A DNA stretch of 64,000 nt from CAYJLB01 sp964370845 (GTDB taxonomy: Bacteria; Bacillota; Clostridia; Oscillospirales; Ruminococcaceae). The position numbers were made by a program, and so were the translations under genes. This document shows positions 55,612-64,000 of the stretch, one piece after another. Under the pieces are notes generated by a model. That model ran no database searches, was not told where the DNA came from, and saw only the letters and a list, made by a program, of their open reading frames with translations. Numbering within the stretch: the first letter of the stretch is position 1; every line of letters begins with the position of its first letter. The stretch is from positions 38,135 to 102,134 of the forward strand of contig CAYJLB010000001.1 in the NCBI GenBank assembly GCA_964370845.1, read 5' to 3'.

Positions 55612-56076
55612 TTGGCTGATTATAAAATATTAATTGAATTTTTCACAGAATGTGTTGCTCATTATAAAGAATTGCTAGGTTTTGAAAACGAAAAACTTAG
55701 TTTACTTATTGCAAATAATGTTGTAAAACTAAATGAAATTTTGACTAAAGAACAAGCTTATATTATGCGTGGTGAAGCACTTGAAGCAAAACGAATTAAA
55801 CTCTTGAAAGAACAAGGTTTGGAAAATCAAAAGTTTAAAGAACTTATCGATAATGCCCCTGATAAATATAAAGGGACTTTACGAGATTTAAATGAGTCGC
55901 TTTCTAAATATGTAAACGAAGTTAAAAGAGTTAATACAAACGCAATGGAAAGAGCTTCACAAAATTTAAAGTCACTTAATAAACGTACAACCGAACCGCA
56001 AACTTCGACTTATGACAGTAGTGGTGGTAAAAATAGAACACAAGATTTCGGCTCTTTACTGTCGAAAAACGTATAG
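55612..56076 (+). CDS. flgN: flagellar export chaperone FlgN
   Basis: 154 residues, TTG start with AAAGGGGAA upstream. A long helical, charged protein (YKELLGFENEKLSLLIANNVVKLNEILTKEQAYI) of FlgN type, the cytoplasmic chaperone of FlgK and FlgL encoded next. C-terminal part is polar and probably disordered. Confidence 0.85.
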   Translation: MADYKILIEFFTECVAHYKELLGFENEKLSLLIANNVVKLNEILTKEQAYIMRGEALEAKRIKLLKEQGLENQKFKELIDNAPDKYKGTLRDLNESLSKYVNEVKRVNTNAMERASQNLKSLNKRTTEPQTSTYDSSGGKNRTQDFGSLLSKNV

Positions 56077-56088
56077 GAGGATAAATAA

Positions 56089-57612
56089 ATGAGACCAACT
56101 TTTCTAGGTTTTGAAACTCAAAAGAAAGCTATCACTGCTTCACAAAAAGCATTGGATATTACAGGTAATAATATTGCAAACGTAAATACTGAAGGGTATA
56201 CAAGACAAAGACTTGACTTGTTTTCAATGGTTACTCCTATGAATGACAGTATGTATGCTGGAAACAGCCAGGTTATGCTTGCTGGTCAAGGGGTGTCTTC
56301 TCCTGGCGTTGACCAAATTCGTGACCCTTATTTGGATAAAAAGTTTAGAGAAATAAACCCTTTAACAGCAGAAGCTGGGGTTAAAACTGGTGTACTTACT
56401 GACCTTGAAAACATCATTGATAATATTACTTCACAAGGACTTTTTGATGTAACTGCAAAATTCCAAGAATCCTTGAATGCATTTTCTTCCGACTCTGCTG
56501 ATAAAGCTGAACTTGCAGCTATCACTAGACAATCTGCTGAACAAATTATTTATATGCTTAGTGATTATAGTGCAAGAATTGACGCATTACAAACACAAAC
56601 TTTTGGCGAAATGGAAAATCAAATTTCAGACATAAATGCTACCCTTTCAAAAATTGCTGATTTAAATGATTTGATTTCGGAAGCTTATGTAACAAGTGGT
56701 GAAATTTCCCTTACTGAAATGGCTGACTATAAAGTAAATGAAAGATATGGTCCTAATGAACTTTTAGATGCAAGAAATGTACTTTTAGACTCACTTTCAA
56801 CTTATGGCGATATAAACGTTGTGGAAGAAGCTGATGGAACTGTAACAGTTGATATGGCTGGTGTCGAAGTTATTTCAGGGAAAAAAGCTACTCAGCTTTA
56901 TATCGAAGTTGACGATGTTTACGGAACTGCTGAAGTAAGTTTTGGAAGTGGTGAAGAATTTAATGCTGCTTCGGGTTCACTAAAAGGTTACTTAGATATT
57001 TATAACGGAAACGGTCCTTATGCTGAAGGAAATCAAACAGGTGAATATGGTATCCCTTACTATGAAAGCACAATAAATGAATTTGCTAGTAAATTGGCTG
57101 AGGAATTTAATGCTGCTAATGCAATAGTTGACCCTGACACAGGTGAAGTTATCGAAAGAGATTTATTTGTTTCTAGCGACGGACTTCGTATCACTGCAAG
57201 CACAATTAGAATTTCACAAGAGTGGGTAGACGATCCATTCTTAGCTGTTTCAACTTTCCAAGATGGTGAACTTGACAACGCGCATATTATGAAACTTGCA
57301 AGCTTATTCGAAAAAGATATAACTTTTGGAGATAATGCAGATTTTACAGGTTCTTTTGAAGAATATATAAACTATTATTCAAATAGAATTGCTCAGGAAA
57401 TCGACTTCCAAAGCGGAAAATATGATTCTTCTTTACTATTAACTGAAACTGTTATGAATGAAAGATTTGCAGTTTCAAGTGTTTCAATTGATGAAGAAGG
57501 AACAAATATGATGACATATCAAAAATGGTTTAACGCAGCTTCAAGAATGATGACTACTTTAGATGAAGCTTTAGATACAATTATTAATCAAATGGGATTA
57601 GTAGGAAGGTAA
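56089..57612 (+). CDS. flgK: flagellar hook-associated protein 1 FlgK
   Basis: 507 residues. N-terminal rod/hook signature FETQKKAITASQKALDITGNNIANVNTEGYTRQR and a C-terminal helical D0 end. It forms the hook-filament junction with FlgL. AGGAGG site directly precedes the ATG. Lies 12 bases after flgN. Confidence 0.95.
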   Translation: MRPTFLGFETQKKAITASQKALDITGNNIANVNTEGYTRQRLDLFSMVTPMNDSMYAGNSQVMLAGQGVSSPGVDQIRDPYLDKKFREINPLTAEAGVKTGVLTDLENIIDNITSQGLFDVTAKFQESLNAFSSDSADKAELAAITRQSAEQIIYMLSDYSARIDALQTQTFGEMENQISDINATLSKIADLNDLISEAYVTSGEISLTEMADYKVNERYGPNELLDARNVLLDSLSTYGDINVVEEADGTVTVDMAGVEVISGKKATQLYIEVDDVYGTAEVSFGSGEEFNAASGSLKGYLDIYNGNGPYAEGNQTGEYGIPYYESTINEFASKLAEEFNAANAIVDPDTGEVIERDLFVSSDGLRITASTIRISQEWVDDPFLAVSTFQDGELDNAHIMKLASLFEKDITFGDNADFTGSFEEYINYYSNRIAQEIDFQSGKYDSSLLLTETVMNERFAVSSVSIDEEGTNMMTYQKWFNAASRMMTTLDEALDTIINQMGLVGR

Positions 57613-57661
57613 TAAGTAATAACAATAATTAATTTTTATTACTTAGAAAGGAATTGATATT

Positions 57662-58651
57662 ATGAGAGTAACTCAAAATCAAATGACAAGTCAATATTTA
57701 AGAAATAGCGGAAGTTCGCTATCCAATATGAATAAAATAAACGAAAGAGTAATGTCACAACGTCAATATATGAAAGCTTCCGAAGATCCATTAAAAGCTG
57801 CAAAAGCTATGGAAATAAGAGGAAGTATTAATGACACTGATATTTATTTAGCAAATTTACAAACTGCTGAAGGTGTTTTAGATGCCGCTGAAGAATCAAT
57901 TCTTACAATTAGTGACCAAATTATAAACTCCGTTACTGATAAAATAATTTATGCAGTTAATGACCCTACCCAAAACGCAGAAATTCTTTCAAATGAGCTT
58001 AAAACTCTAGCTGACCAAATGGTTGCACAAATGAATACAACTTTTAGCGATAGAACTTTATTTGGTGGAACAAATAATGATGAAGCACCTTTTAAATATG
58101 ACGAAGAATTAGGCGTACTTACTTTCAATGGCGTAGATGTCACTGAAGCTGACCTTTCTGCATTCCCTGAAACTGCTTCAATTCCAATGGATATCGGACT
58201 TGGAATAAAATATGATGAAAATGGTGTACCTGACCCACAAACTGTTCTTGATATATCAATGAATGGTGTTGAAATTACAGGTTTTGGTGTAGATGATGAG
58301 GGTTATCCACTTAACGTAATCGCTCTTACTTATGAAGCGGCAGAAGCTTGTGCAACTGGTGACATTGATGCGACGAGAGAGTATCTTGATAGAATTCACG
58401 ATGCTAAGAGCGCCCTAGTTGTTCACATTACTGAAATCGGTAATAAACAACAAACTGTTACAATGACTACAACTAAGGTAAAAAATGATTTATTAAACCT
58501 TCAAGAAGCTCAAGTTTACGCTGAGGGTTATGATACAATAGGAATTACTGAACAACTTACTTTGTTTAAAACTGCTGAAATGGCTTATAATGCAACACTT
58601 TCAATGGGTTCAAAAGTTGTTCCAATGAGTATTTTTGATTATATAAACTAA
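57662..58651 (+). CDS. flgL: flagellar hook-associated protein 3 FlgL
   Basis: 329 residues. Flagellin-like N-terminal helix (MRVTQNQMTSQYLRNSGSSLSNMNKINERV) and C-terminal helix (YNATLSMGSKVVPMSIFDYI). Junction protein between FlgK and filament. GAAAGGAAT site. Confidence 0.93.
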   Translation: MRVTQNQMTSQYLRNSGSSLSNMNKINERVMSQRQYMKASEDPLKAAKAMEIRGSINDTDIYLANLQTAEGVLDAAEESILTISDQIINSVTDKIIYAVNDPTQNAEILSNELKTLADQMVAQMNTTFSDRTLFGGTNNDEAPFKYDEELGVLTFNGVDVTEADLSAFPETASIPMDIGLGIKYDENGVPDPQTVLDISMNGVEITGFGVDDEGYPLNVIALTYEAAEACATGDIDATREYLDRIHDAKSALVVHITEIGNKQQTVTMTTTKVKNDLLNLQEAQVYAEGYDTIGITEQLTLFKTAEMAYNATLSMGSKVVPMSIFDYIN

Positions 58652-58690
58652 TAAAAATTACTTCAATTAAATGAAAGGAAGGTTTTGTCT

Positions 58691-59293
58691 ATGGTACCTC
58701 AATTGCTACAATACGATATTTCTCGCCCAGCTTTAAAATATAATTATCAAGATGCACAACTCAATTACAATAAACCAAAAGCTACTGCAACTTACAGTTT
58801 TACCGATTCACAAGTGAAGTACAATATGGACAGAGTCGAATTTTCTGCTGATTTTACCGCTGTTAAAGATAGCCTTGGAATGAAATCTATTGGAAAACTC
58901 ACACAAGAGAATGAAGACAAGGCTTTTCAGCAAATTGAACAAAATGTTAAAAACACTGTTGAAAGCGGTAATAATAAAGCAAATCCAAAAGGAATGAGCA
59001 TTGGACAGTTTGAAGCTAATGAATGGCGAAACAGTCTACAAAGGCAAACTGCCATCGGATTTGTTCCTGCCGATATGGCTAAGGTATCTTTCACAAAGCC
59101 AAACTTTACAATAGATGCCACTAAACCAGAATTTTCTGCTGAATTTAATACTTCAATCTTTAATAAAAATGATTATTCAAGAGGAAGTTTTTCAGCTGAT
59201 TTAGTGACTAAGGGCAGTGTAGCATTCACTTACATTGGAAATCCTAATTATTTTCCAAGAAGTGCCACTCCTTTAGTTAATATTAAAGTATAA
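58691..59293 (+). CDS. DUF6470 family protein (YviE-like)
   Basis: 200 residues. Four or more short repeats of the kind FTDSQVKYNMD, ... FSADF, ...TKPEFSAEFN indicate a beta-repeat structure. B. subtilis yviE lies at the same place between flgL and fliW and is of unknown function. The ATG at 58691 follows GGAAGG; the TTG two codons earlier is rejected. Confidence 0.8.
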   Translation: MVPQLLQYDISRPALKYNYQDAQLNYNKPKATATYSFTDSQVKYNMDRVEFSADFTAVKDSLGMKSIGKLTQENEDKAFQQIEQNVKNTVESGNNKANPKGMSIGQFEANEWRNSLQRQTAIGFVPADMAKVSFTKPNFTIDATKPEFSAEFNTSIFNKNDYSRGSFSADLVTKGSVAFTYIGNPNYFPRSATPLVNIKV

Positions 59294-59315
59294 AAGCAAG
59301 AAAGAGGAGAAAACT

Positions 59316-59750
59316 GTGCTTGAAATAAATACTAGAGATTTCGGGAAAGAGAAAATTAATGAGGAAGATATTTTGATTTTTCCTAAAGGAATTTTCGCTT
59401 TTGAAGAAACAAAAAAATATGCAGTATTATCTCCAATCAAGGAGGAAGCTGCCCCTTTATGGCTACAAAGTATAAGTGGCGAAGAACTTTGTTTTATAAT
59501 TTTTAACACAGAGGAAATTTTACAAGGCTATTCCCCAAATCCTGAAAAGGAAGATTTAAAAACTATCGAATACGAAGATGGCGATGATATTGCTTATTAT
59601 GCAATAGCTGTTATCCCAGAAGATTATAAAAATACAACAATCAACTTAAAAAGCCCAATAATAATAAATAAAACAAAAAAACTAGGTGTGCAAACTATTT
59701 TACCTCAAAACTATGATTTAAGACATAAAGTTTTCGATCAAATTAGTTAA
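59316..59750 (+). CDS. fliW: flagellar assembly factor FliW
   Basis: 144 residues, GTG start with AGAGGAG upstream. FliW pattern: FGKEKINEEDILIFPKGIFAFEETKKYAVL, and NLKSPIIINKTKKLGVQTIL. It binds flagellin and, when free, inhibits CsrA. Directly followed by csrA, the usual FliW-CsrA control pair. Confidence 0.95.
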   Translation: MLEINTRDFGKEKINEEDILIFPKGIFAFEETKKYAVLSPIKEEAAPLWLQSISGEELCFIIFNTEEILQGYSPNPEKEDLKTIEYEDGDDIAYYAIAVIPEDYKNTTINLKSPIIINKTKKLGVQTILPQNYDLRHKVFDQIS

Positions 59751-59773
59751 AACATGGAAAGGACTGGATTGAA

Positions 59774-60019
59774 ATGCTTGTTATTTCAAGAAAAACCACC
59801 GAAGCTATTATGATTGATGACAACATTGAAATCGTAGTTATGGAGGTTAGCAAAGATAAAATCAAACTTGGCATTAACGCCCCTAAGGAAATTAAGGTCA
59901 AGCGAAAAGAAGTTTATGTAACTGAAGAAGCAAATAAAGTTGCTTCTAAATCAATATCAAGAGAAATGTTAGAGCGAATGTTCGATACAAAGAAAGGAAG
60001 TGCTTCGAATGGCAATTAA
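59774..60019 (+). CDS. csrA: carbon storage regulator CsrA
   Basis: 81 residues, slightly longer than many CsrA. Start MLVISRKTTEAIMIDDNIEIVVMEV; RNA-binding residues include the N-terminal SRK and the later IKLGINAPKEIKVKRKEVY. It blocks flagellin translation by binding GGA sites in the mRNA leader, reversed by FliW. The last ten bases overlap fliD. Confidence 0.96.
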   Translation: MLVISRKTTEAIMIDDNIEIVVMEVSKDKIKLGINAPKEIKVKRKEVYVTEEANKVASKSISREMLERMFDTKKGSASNGN

Positions 60020-62591
60020 TGGAGTAAGCCAATTAAAAATGTCCGGCCTTGCAACGGGACTTGATACAGAGTCGATTGTTGAACAAATGGCATCATTGTC
60101 TAAAATAAGACTTAATACGGAACAACAAAAATTCGATGAATTACAATGGAAACAAGATAGTTATCGTAATGTTATTGACTTGATAACTGAGTTCCAAAAT
60201 ACATATTTTAACTATTTAAGCCCTGAAACAAACTTGAGTTCAACCTCTTTATTCGGTGCAAGGTCTGCAACAAGCACAGATAGTGGAATTACTGTTTCCG
60301 CCTCACCTAATGCTGAAATTGGAAGTTTTTCAACTACAGTGCTGCAACAAGCTAGTAAAGCTGCTGTAGAAAGTGGAAGTAATGCTGTAACAAACGGTAT
60401 TGACTTAAACTTCTTAGAAGGTACAAGCGGCAATGAATACACAGTTTCAGTAACTCTTGACGGATCTACAAAAGATGTTTCTTTCACAATAGGTGAAGAT
60501 GCTGCTACTACAGAGGCTAACTTTTTAGCATCAATTAATGACAGCTTTTCAAGTGCTGACGTTTCCTTTAAAATGAATAACGGAACATTAATTACTGAGG
60601 AAAAATCTGGAATTACACACACAGGTGTAAACCATAAATTTACTATTAATCCTACAACTACAAATGGAACTGAACTTAAAATCATTGGCTTAACTGACGG
60701 AGCTTCTTCTACTGCTAGTACATCTACTAAATTAAAAGATGTGAACTTTGATACAGATCTTCAAGGTACAGGGTTTGCTTTTGAAATTAATGGCGAATCT
60801 TTTACATTTTCCGAAGACGCATCAATCAGCGATGTAATTAATACTATCAATGATAGCGATGCTGGTGTAAAACTTAGCTTTAATTCTTTGGACAATTCTT
60901 TTAAATTAGAAGCTAAAGACTCTGGATCAGGTGCAAGTATTGAAGTTACTCAAACTTCTGGTAACTTATTAACTGCAATGTTTGGTACTGATGCTAGTGG
61001 AATTGATATAATTGGAAAAGGACAATCCGTTAGCTCCGCTGTTTTATATGAAAATAGTATCACTGGTTCAGTTGCTGCTGACGGCAAAGGCTTTGGCTTT
61101 GTAGATTCATCTGCTGAAGATTCTCCTTTAATTGGTGTTTCGGGAGATGCAAGCCAATTTATTAATCAATCAGTTAATGTAACTGTTAACGGCGAAACTA
61201 AACAAATCACCCTATGGCAATATGATTCAAGTGGTAGTAAAAATGATTTTACTGACTACAATGATGTATTATTGGAATTCAATGATGAACTTGAAAGAGA
61301 ATTTGGTGCAGATGCTCCAACATTGTCTTATGATGAAGATGCAAAAACTTTCTCACTTACTGGTGCTAACGAACATGACGTTATTGGTGTTTCTGCCCTT
61401 GACGGAAATGTTAAGAGTTCAGCTTTAGTAACTGCGTTCGGGTTTACCGATGAAAATGCTACTAATGAATTAAGTATGGACACAAAGCTTTCTGACATTT
61501 TTGCAGATATTACAGTTGGCGGAACACTTGAATTTAAGTCAACAGATTTATCTGTTGATAATTCCATAACTTTAGATGAAAACACTACTTTACAAGATTT
61601 AGTAGATGGTTCAGGTGGTTATATCACAGTAGAAAACGGAATGGTTACTGTAAATGGTATGAGTGGTGCAACTGACGAAGCACAACCTCTACTTGCTTCA
61701 CTTTTCGGTGAAAACTTCAATTATCCTGGAGTTCCACCACTTCCATTGACAAATACAACTTCAACTTTCGAGGGACAAAATGCAATTATCGAAGTTGACG
61801 GAGTTAAAATTACAAATAATTCCAACTCATTTACTGTAAATGGCACAACTCTTGACGTTACAAATGCTGAACTAAATAAAGCATCTACTGTTACAACTGT
61901 ACAAGAGAGCGAAACTGCTTTTGACGCTGTTAAAGGCTTTGTTGAAGATTATAACACATTAATTGAAACATTAAATAATGAAATCACATTTACACATGGA
62001 TATGATGAGGATTACCCAGCACTTACACCTGAGCAAAAGGAAGAAATGTCCGACGAGGAAATCGAAAACTGGGAAGAAAAGGCTAAACAAGGTCTTTTAT
62101 ACCAAGACGATACAATTCAAAGCTTTTTAACTAGCCTTAGAGTTGCTGTTTCAGGCGGAACTAACATTACTGCATTAAACGATATGGGCATTACAGTTTC
62201 GACCAGTTGGCAGGACAATGGTAAGCTTGAAATTGACGAAAATAAACTTAAAACTGCCCTTGAAACAAACGGCGACGAGATAATGGAATTTTTCACTGAT
62301 GCTGAAACTGGATTTTCTGCAAAAGTTGACAAAGCCCTTGATAGTGCAGTTTCTACTTCATCAGTTGCAAAAGGCTCGCTAATAATGCTTGCTGGTGTGG
62401 ACAACAGCTCAACTGTCAATGACAACTCGATTTCACGTCAATTAGAGTCATATCAAGAGCGAATTGACGAGCTTACAGAGCGATATGAAGCTGAAATGGA
62501 AAGATATTGGGACGCATTCACAAACCTTGAAGTTATGACTGAACAATATGCATCACAAAGCGAATGGCTGACACAACAATTCGGCGGTTAA
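60009..62591 (+). CDS. fliD: flagellar cap protein FliD
   Basis: 860 residues, long for FliD (often 450-700). Conserved N-terminus SGLATGLDTESIVEQMASLSKIRL and C-terminus (VTEQYASQSEWLTQQF-like). The extra length lies in variable D2/D3 exposed domains rich in Thr/Ser/Asp repeats. The cap stays at the filament tip and helps flagellin fold; exposed parts often bind surfaces. Start 60009 (MAINGVSQLK) lies inside the csrA end. Confidence 0.93.
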   Translation: MAINGVSQLKMSGLATGLDTESIVEQMASLSKIRLNTEQQKFDELQWKQDSYRNVIDLITEFQNTYFNYLSPETNLSSTSLFGARSATSTDSGITVSASPNAEIGSFSTTVLQQASKAAVESGSNAVTNGIDLNFLEGTSGNEYTVSVTLDGSTKDVSFTIGEDAATTEANFLASINDSFSSADVSFKMNNGTLITEEKSGITHTGVNHKFTINPTTTNGTELKIIGLTDGASSTASTSTKLKDVNFDTDLQGTGFAFEINGESFTFSEDASISDVINTINDSDAGVKLSFNSLDNSFKLEAKDSGSGASIEVTQTSGNLLTAMFGTDASGIDIIGKGQSVSSAVLYENSITGSVAADGKGFGFVDSSAEDSPLIGVSGDASQFINQSVNVTVNGETKQITLWQYDSSGSKNDFTDYNDVLLEFNDELEREFGADAPTLSYDEDAKTFSLTGANEHDVIGVSALDGNVKSSALVTAFGFTDENATNELSMDTKLSDIFADITVGGTLEFKSTDLSVDNSITLDENTTLQDLVDGSGGYITVENGMVTVNGMSGATDEAQPLLASLFGENFNYPGVPPLPLTNTTSTFEGQNAIIEVDGVKITNNSNSFTVNGTTLDVTNAELNKASTVTTVQESETAFDAVKGFVEDYNTLIETLNNEITFTHGYDEDYPALTPEQKEEMSDEEIENWEEKAKQGLLYQDDTIQSFLTSLRVAVSGGTNITALNDMGITVSTSWQDNGKLEIDENKLKTALETNGDEIMEFFTDAETGFSAKVDKALDSAVSTSSVAKGSLIMLAGVDNSSTVNDNSISRQLESYQERIDELTERYEAEMERYWDAFTNLEVMTEQYASQSEWLTQQFGG

Positions 62592-62605
62592 TAGGAGGAA
62601 TTTAG

Positions 62606-62965
62606 ATGAACAATCCATATCAAAAATATGTGAATAGCTCAATTTCCACAATGACACCGATGCAGGCGGTAATCGCGTTATATGCAAAGGCTGAACAGGA
62701 GATACAAAAGGCTATTTACTACATTGATAATAAGCAAATTCCCAATGCTAATGCGTCAATTGTAAAGGTACAAGACATAATTTTAGGCTTGCAAAGCGTA
62801 TTACAAAAGGGCTTGGAAATATCTGAAAACTTGAATGACATGTATGATTTTTTCCTAAGAGAGCTTATGCGGGCGAACATTTCAAAGGACACTGAAATTT
62901 TAAAGAGCTTATTACCATTTATTCGCGAATTAAAGGACGCATTTACGCAAATCAGTAAAAAATAA
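62606..62965 (+). CDS. fliS: flagellar chaperone FliS
   Basis: 119 residues. The FliS pattern MNNPYQKYVNSSISTMTPMQAVIALYAKAEQEIQKA is clear. It is the cytoplasmic chaperone of flagellin. A GGAGG ribosome site precedes the ATG. Confidence 0.95.
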   Translation: MNNPYQKYVNSSISTMTPMQAVIALYAKAEQEIQKAIYYIDNKQIPNANASIVKVQDIILGLQSVLQKGLEISENLNDMYDFFLRELMRANISKDTEILKSLLPFIRELKDAFTQISKK

Positions 62966-62967
62966 TG

Positions 62968-63009
62968 AAAACTATAGAATGTAGCGAAAGTTACGTTCTA
63001 TAGTTTTAG
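62968..63009 (+). terminator. hairpin between fliS and the fliT-like gene
   Basis: AAAACTATAGAA (62968-62979) pairs with TTCTATAGTTTT (62996-63007), with further pairing of TGTA and TTACG. It would be a partial terminator in the operon, or an RNA-processing site. Confidence 0.6.
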
Positions 63010-63022
63010 ATAGGCGGTTTAT

Positions 63023-63499
63023 ATGGCTATGATAAATGAAGAAAAGATACTTTTTCACCTTGAGGAAAAGATGAAAAAGCTTAATGAATTTTGGCGGATA
63101 ACTCGCAGTATGGTGAATTGTAACCTTGAGGAAATGGCTGAAAAAATCGCTAAGAGGCAAGTTGTTATCAATGTTATTATTGAGATTGACAGGGAAATTT
63201 CTCGGCTTATTTCTGAGGAAAGTTTTGAAATTCGCAGAGAGTTGAATGAAATTCTTACTTATAAGAATGAGGTTTGCTCTGAGGAATTTTCAGCAATTTT
63301 CGCTAAGGTGAGGGAAATTTACGAAGTTTTATTAGTTTTATCGGAAGAAGAAGTCAAGGTTAAGGCTCATCTTGAAAAAATTAAGGCAGAAGTCACTGAA
63401 ACTGCGAAAAAGACAGTGGAGAACAAGAAAATTGTTGATTTTTACAACTCGGCTAATGTTGGTATAAAAAACGGCAACAAATTTAACCGTGCAACGTGA
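63023..63499 (+). CDS. fliT-like flagellar protein
   Basis: 158 residues, fully helical and charged (coiled-coil pattern LEEKMKKLNEFWRIT, KAHLEKIKAEVTE). It lies where fliT would be expected, after fliS, and fits FliT/FlgN-type chaperones, but similarity is too low to be certain. The stop TGA comes from the first unit of a 12-bp tandem repeat, so the original end may be changed. Confidence 0.65.
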   Translation: MAMINEEKILFHLEEKMKKLNEFWRITRSMVNCNLEEMAEKIAKRQVVINVIIEIDREISRLISEESFEIRRELNEILTYKNEVCSEEFSAIFAKVREIYEVLLVLSEEEVKVKAHLEKIKAEVTETAKKTVENKKIVDFYNSANVGIKNGNKFNRAT

Positions 63500-63524
63500 C
63501 GTGCAACGTGACGTGCAACGTGAC
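63489..63524 (+). repeat. tandem repeat of GTGCAACGTGAC (3 units)
   Basis: Three exact 12-bp units at 63489, 63501 and 63513, directly joined to the ~70-bp repeat copy C. Confidence 0.9.
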
Positions 63525-63585
63525 GTTGCATCCATGCCCGCACCGCACAATGTTAAAAACGATAATTTTGTTTCTGCGAGGTCGA
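63515..63585 (-). repeat. ~70-bp dispersed repeat, copy C (inverted)
   Basis: Read on the minus strand it starts TTCGACCTCGCAGAAA and ends GGATGCAACGTCACGTTGC, matching copies A/B at 46335 and 46429 in both ends, with an altered middle. Confidence 0.85.
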
Positions 63586-63600
63586 ATATAGCAAAAAATT

Positions 63601-63630
63601 ACGAGGCAACATATTGTTGCCTCGTTTTTT
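63601..63630 (+). terminator. terminator of the late flagellar operon
   Basis: ACGAGGCAACA (63601-63611) pairs with TGTTGCCTCGT (63615-63625) and is followed by TTTTTT. Confidence 0.88.
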
Positions 63631-63716
63631 CTGTGCTATATCCGCCCTCGCGGGTAGAAATTAATCCAATTCCGCAAAACAATAACGCGGGAATGGGTCA
63701 AGCATCATGCTTGCGC

Positions 63717-63751
63717 AAAAAAGGCTATCCGTTCTGCAGCGGATAGCCTTT
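63717..63751 (-). terminator. terminator of the surface-protein gene
   Basis: AAAGGCTATCCG (63720-63731) pairs with CGGATAGCCTTT (63740-63751); on the minus strand a T run follows. A small inverted repeat CAAGCATCATGCTTG lies just left of it. Confidence 0.85.
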
Positions 63752-63787
63752 AATTTGTTTAATTAAGGATAATTAGTTAAGTACTAA

Positions 63788-64000
63788 TTAAGCTTTTTTC
63801 TTAGCGATAACTACAGCAGCAGCTAGAGCAACTGGAATTAGAGCTAGAGCAACTGGAGCAGAACCAGTTTGTGGTGGTTCGTCATTATCAGCAACAGTAG
63901 TTTCAGCATCAGTTTCGCCGTCTACCTCAGCTTCAGTTTCAGCTTCAGTTTCAGCTTCAGTTTCTTCAGCAGTAGTTTCAACTACGATTGGTTGGTCAGC
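63788..64000 (-). CDS. cell-surface protein, C-terminal end (partial)
   Basis: 70 residues before the stop; the start is beyond the right edge. An acidic repeat region (TEAETEAETEAEVDGETDAETT) is followed by PPQTGSAP, a hydrophobic segment (ALALIPVALAAAVVIA) and a KKKA tail. This is the pattern of a sortase-sorted wall protein, with PPQTG in place of LPXTG. It may belong to a surface protein of any kind; no other domain is visible. Confidence 0.7.
   Translation of the reverse strand, partial: ADQPIVVETTAEETEAETEAETEAEVDGETDAETTVADNDEPPQTGSAPVALALIPVALAAAVVIAKKKA

Noticed and set aside
63489..63746. Open frame of 85 codons beginning MQRDVQRDVQRDV
   Set aside because: The start is the 12-bp tandem repeat and the rest runs through repeat copy C and two terminators; it is repeat-derived, not a gene.

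Overview
The window is low-GC, densely coded DNA from an anaerobic, motile Gram-positive bacterium, most likely a Clostridia member of the Oscillospiraceae/Ruminococcaceae type. Supporting this are the sporulation pair yabP-yabQ, an anaerobic class III ribonucleotide reductase, acetate kinase, a flagellar and chemotaxis set, lipoproteins with Gram-positive lipoboxes, and two plant-polysaccharide enzymes (a GH120 beta-xylosidase and a GH26 mannanase-type lipoprotein). No rRNA, tRNA, CRISPR array or complete transposon was seen. Two runs of ten Ns (49703-49712 and 52869-52878) mark assembly gaps that each split a gene.

Layout, left to right. 1-2426: start of the S10 ribosomal operon (minus strand) with a strong promoter and a long structured leader. 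2507-5773: lipoprotein, prolyl-tRNA synthetase, a small membrane protein and a divergent cytidylate-kinase-like gene. 5791-5960: an unusual cluster of hairpins. 5965-10645: GH120 xylosidase, aminotransferase with an Lrp-type regulator, and a PHP phosphatase. 10777-13611: an ACT-domain gene and its usual DUF711 partner, separated here by a small unknown gene and a class III Fic enzyme. 13730-18619: ispE, a lipoprotein, then DUF4321, yabR-like, divIC, yabQ and yabP, and an orphan ABC ATPase. 18701-21866: a Nat-type ABC exporter with a candidate operator, plus a TraB/GumN lipoprotein. 22380-31886: lysS/greA, a CorC-type membrane protein, an HtrA protease, cysK, ackA, tmcAL, trxB. 32010-36240: nrdD with a fused thioredoxin-fold tail, and a second HtrA. 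36511-43999: FliK-like and FlhB-like genes, then cheA-cheW-cheR-cheB-cheW. 44102-47818: a membrane redox operon (TlpA lipoprotein, a 46-residue CXXC protein, a 4Fe-4S membrane protein, a cation/proton antiporter) interrupted by dispersed repeats. 47868-52377: MoxR, DUF58 and transglutaminase genes. 53322-54947: GH26 lipoprotein. 55113-63499: late flagellar operon behind a textbook sigma-D promoter (flgM, flgN, flgK, flgL, DUF6470, fliW, csrA, fliD, fliS, fliT-like). The right edge carries the end of a surface protein with a PPQTG-type tail.

The main signal not explained by genes is a set of dispersed palindromic repeats: (i) a ~105-bp hairpin element in two copies (17837-17941 and 55161-55263); (ii) a ~70-bp element in three copies (46335, 46429 and inverted at 63515); (iii) terminator hairpins sharing a TGACGAAA-like core at six places; (iv) GC-rich hairpins that touch stop codons. 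I see no unequivocally new multi-gene system. The best candidates for a second look are the Fic insertion, the CXXC-containing redox operon, the two hairpin repeat families, and the structured intergenic regions at 5828-5911, 10827-10904, 22005-22259 and 36326-36419.
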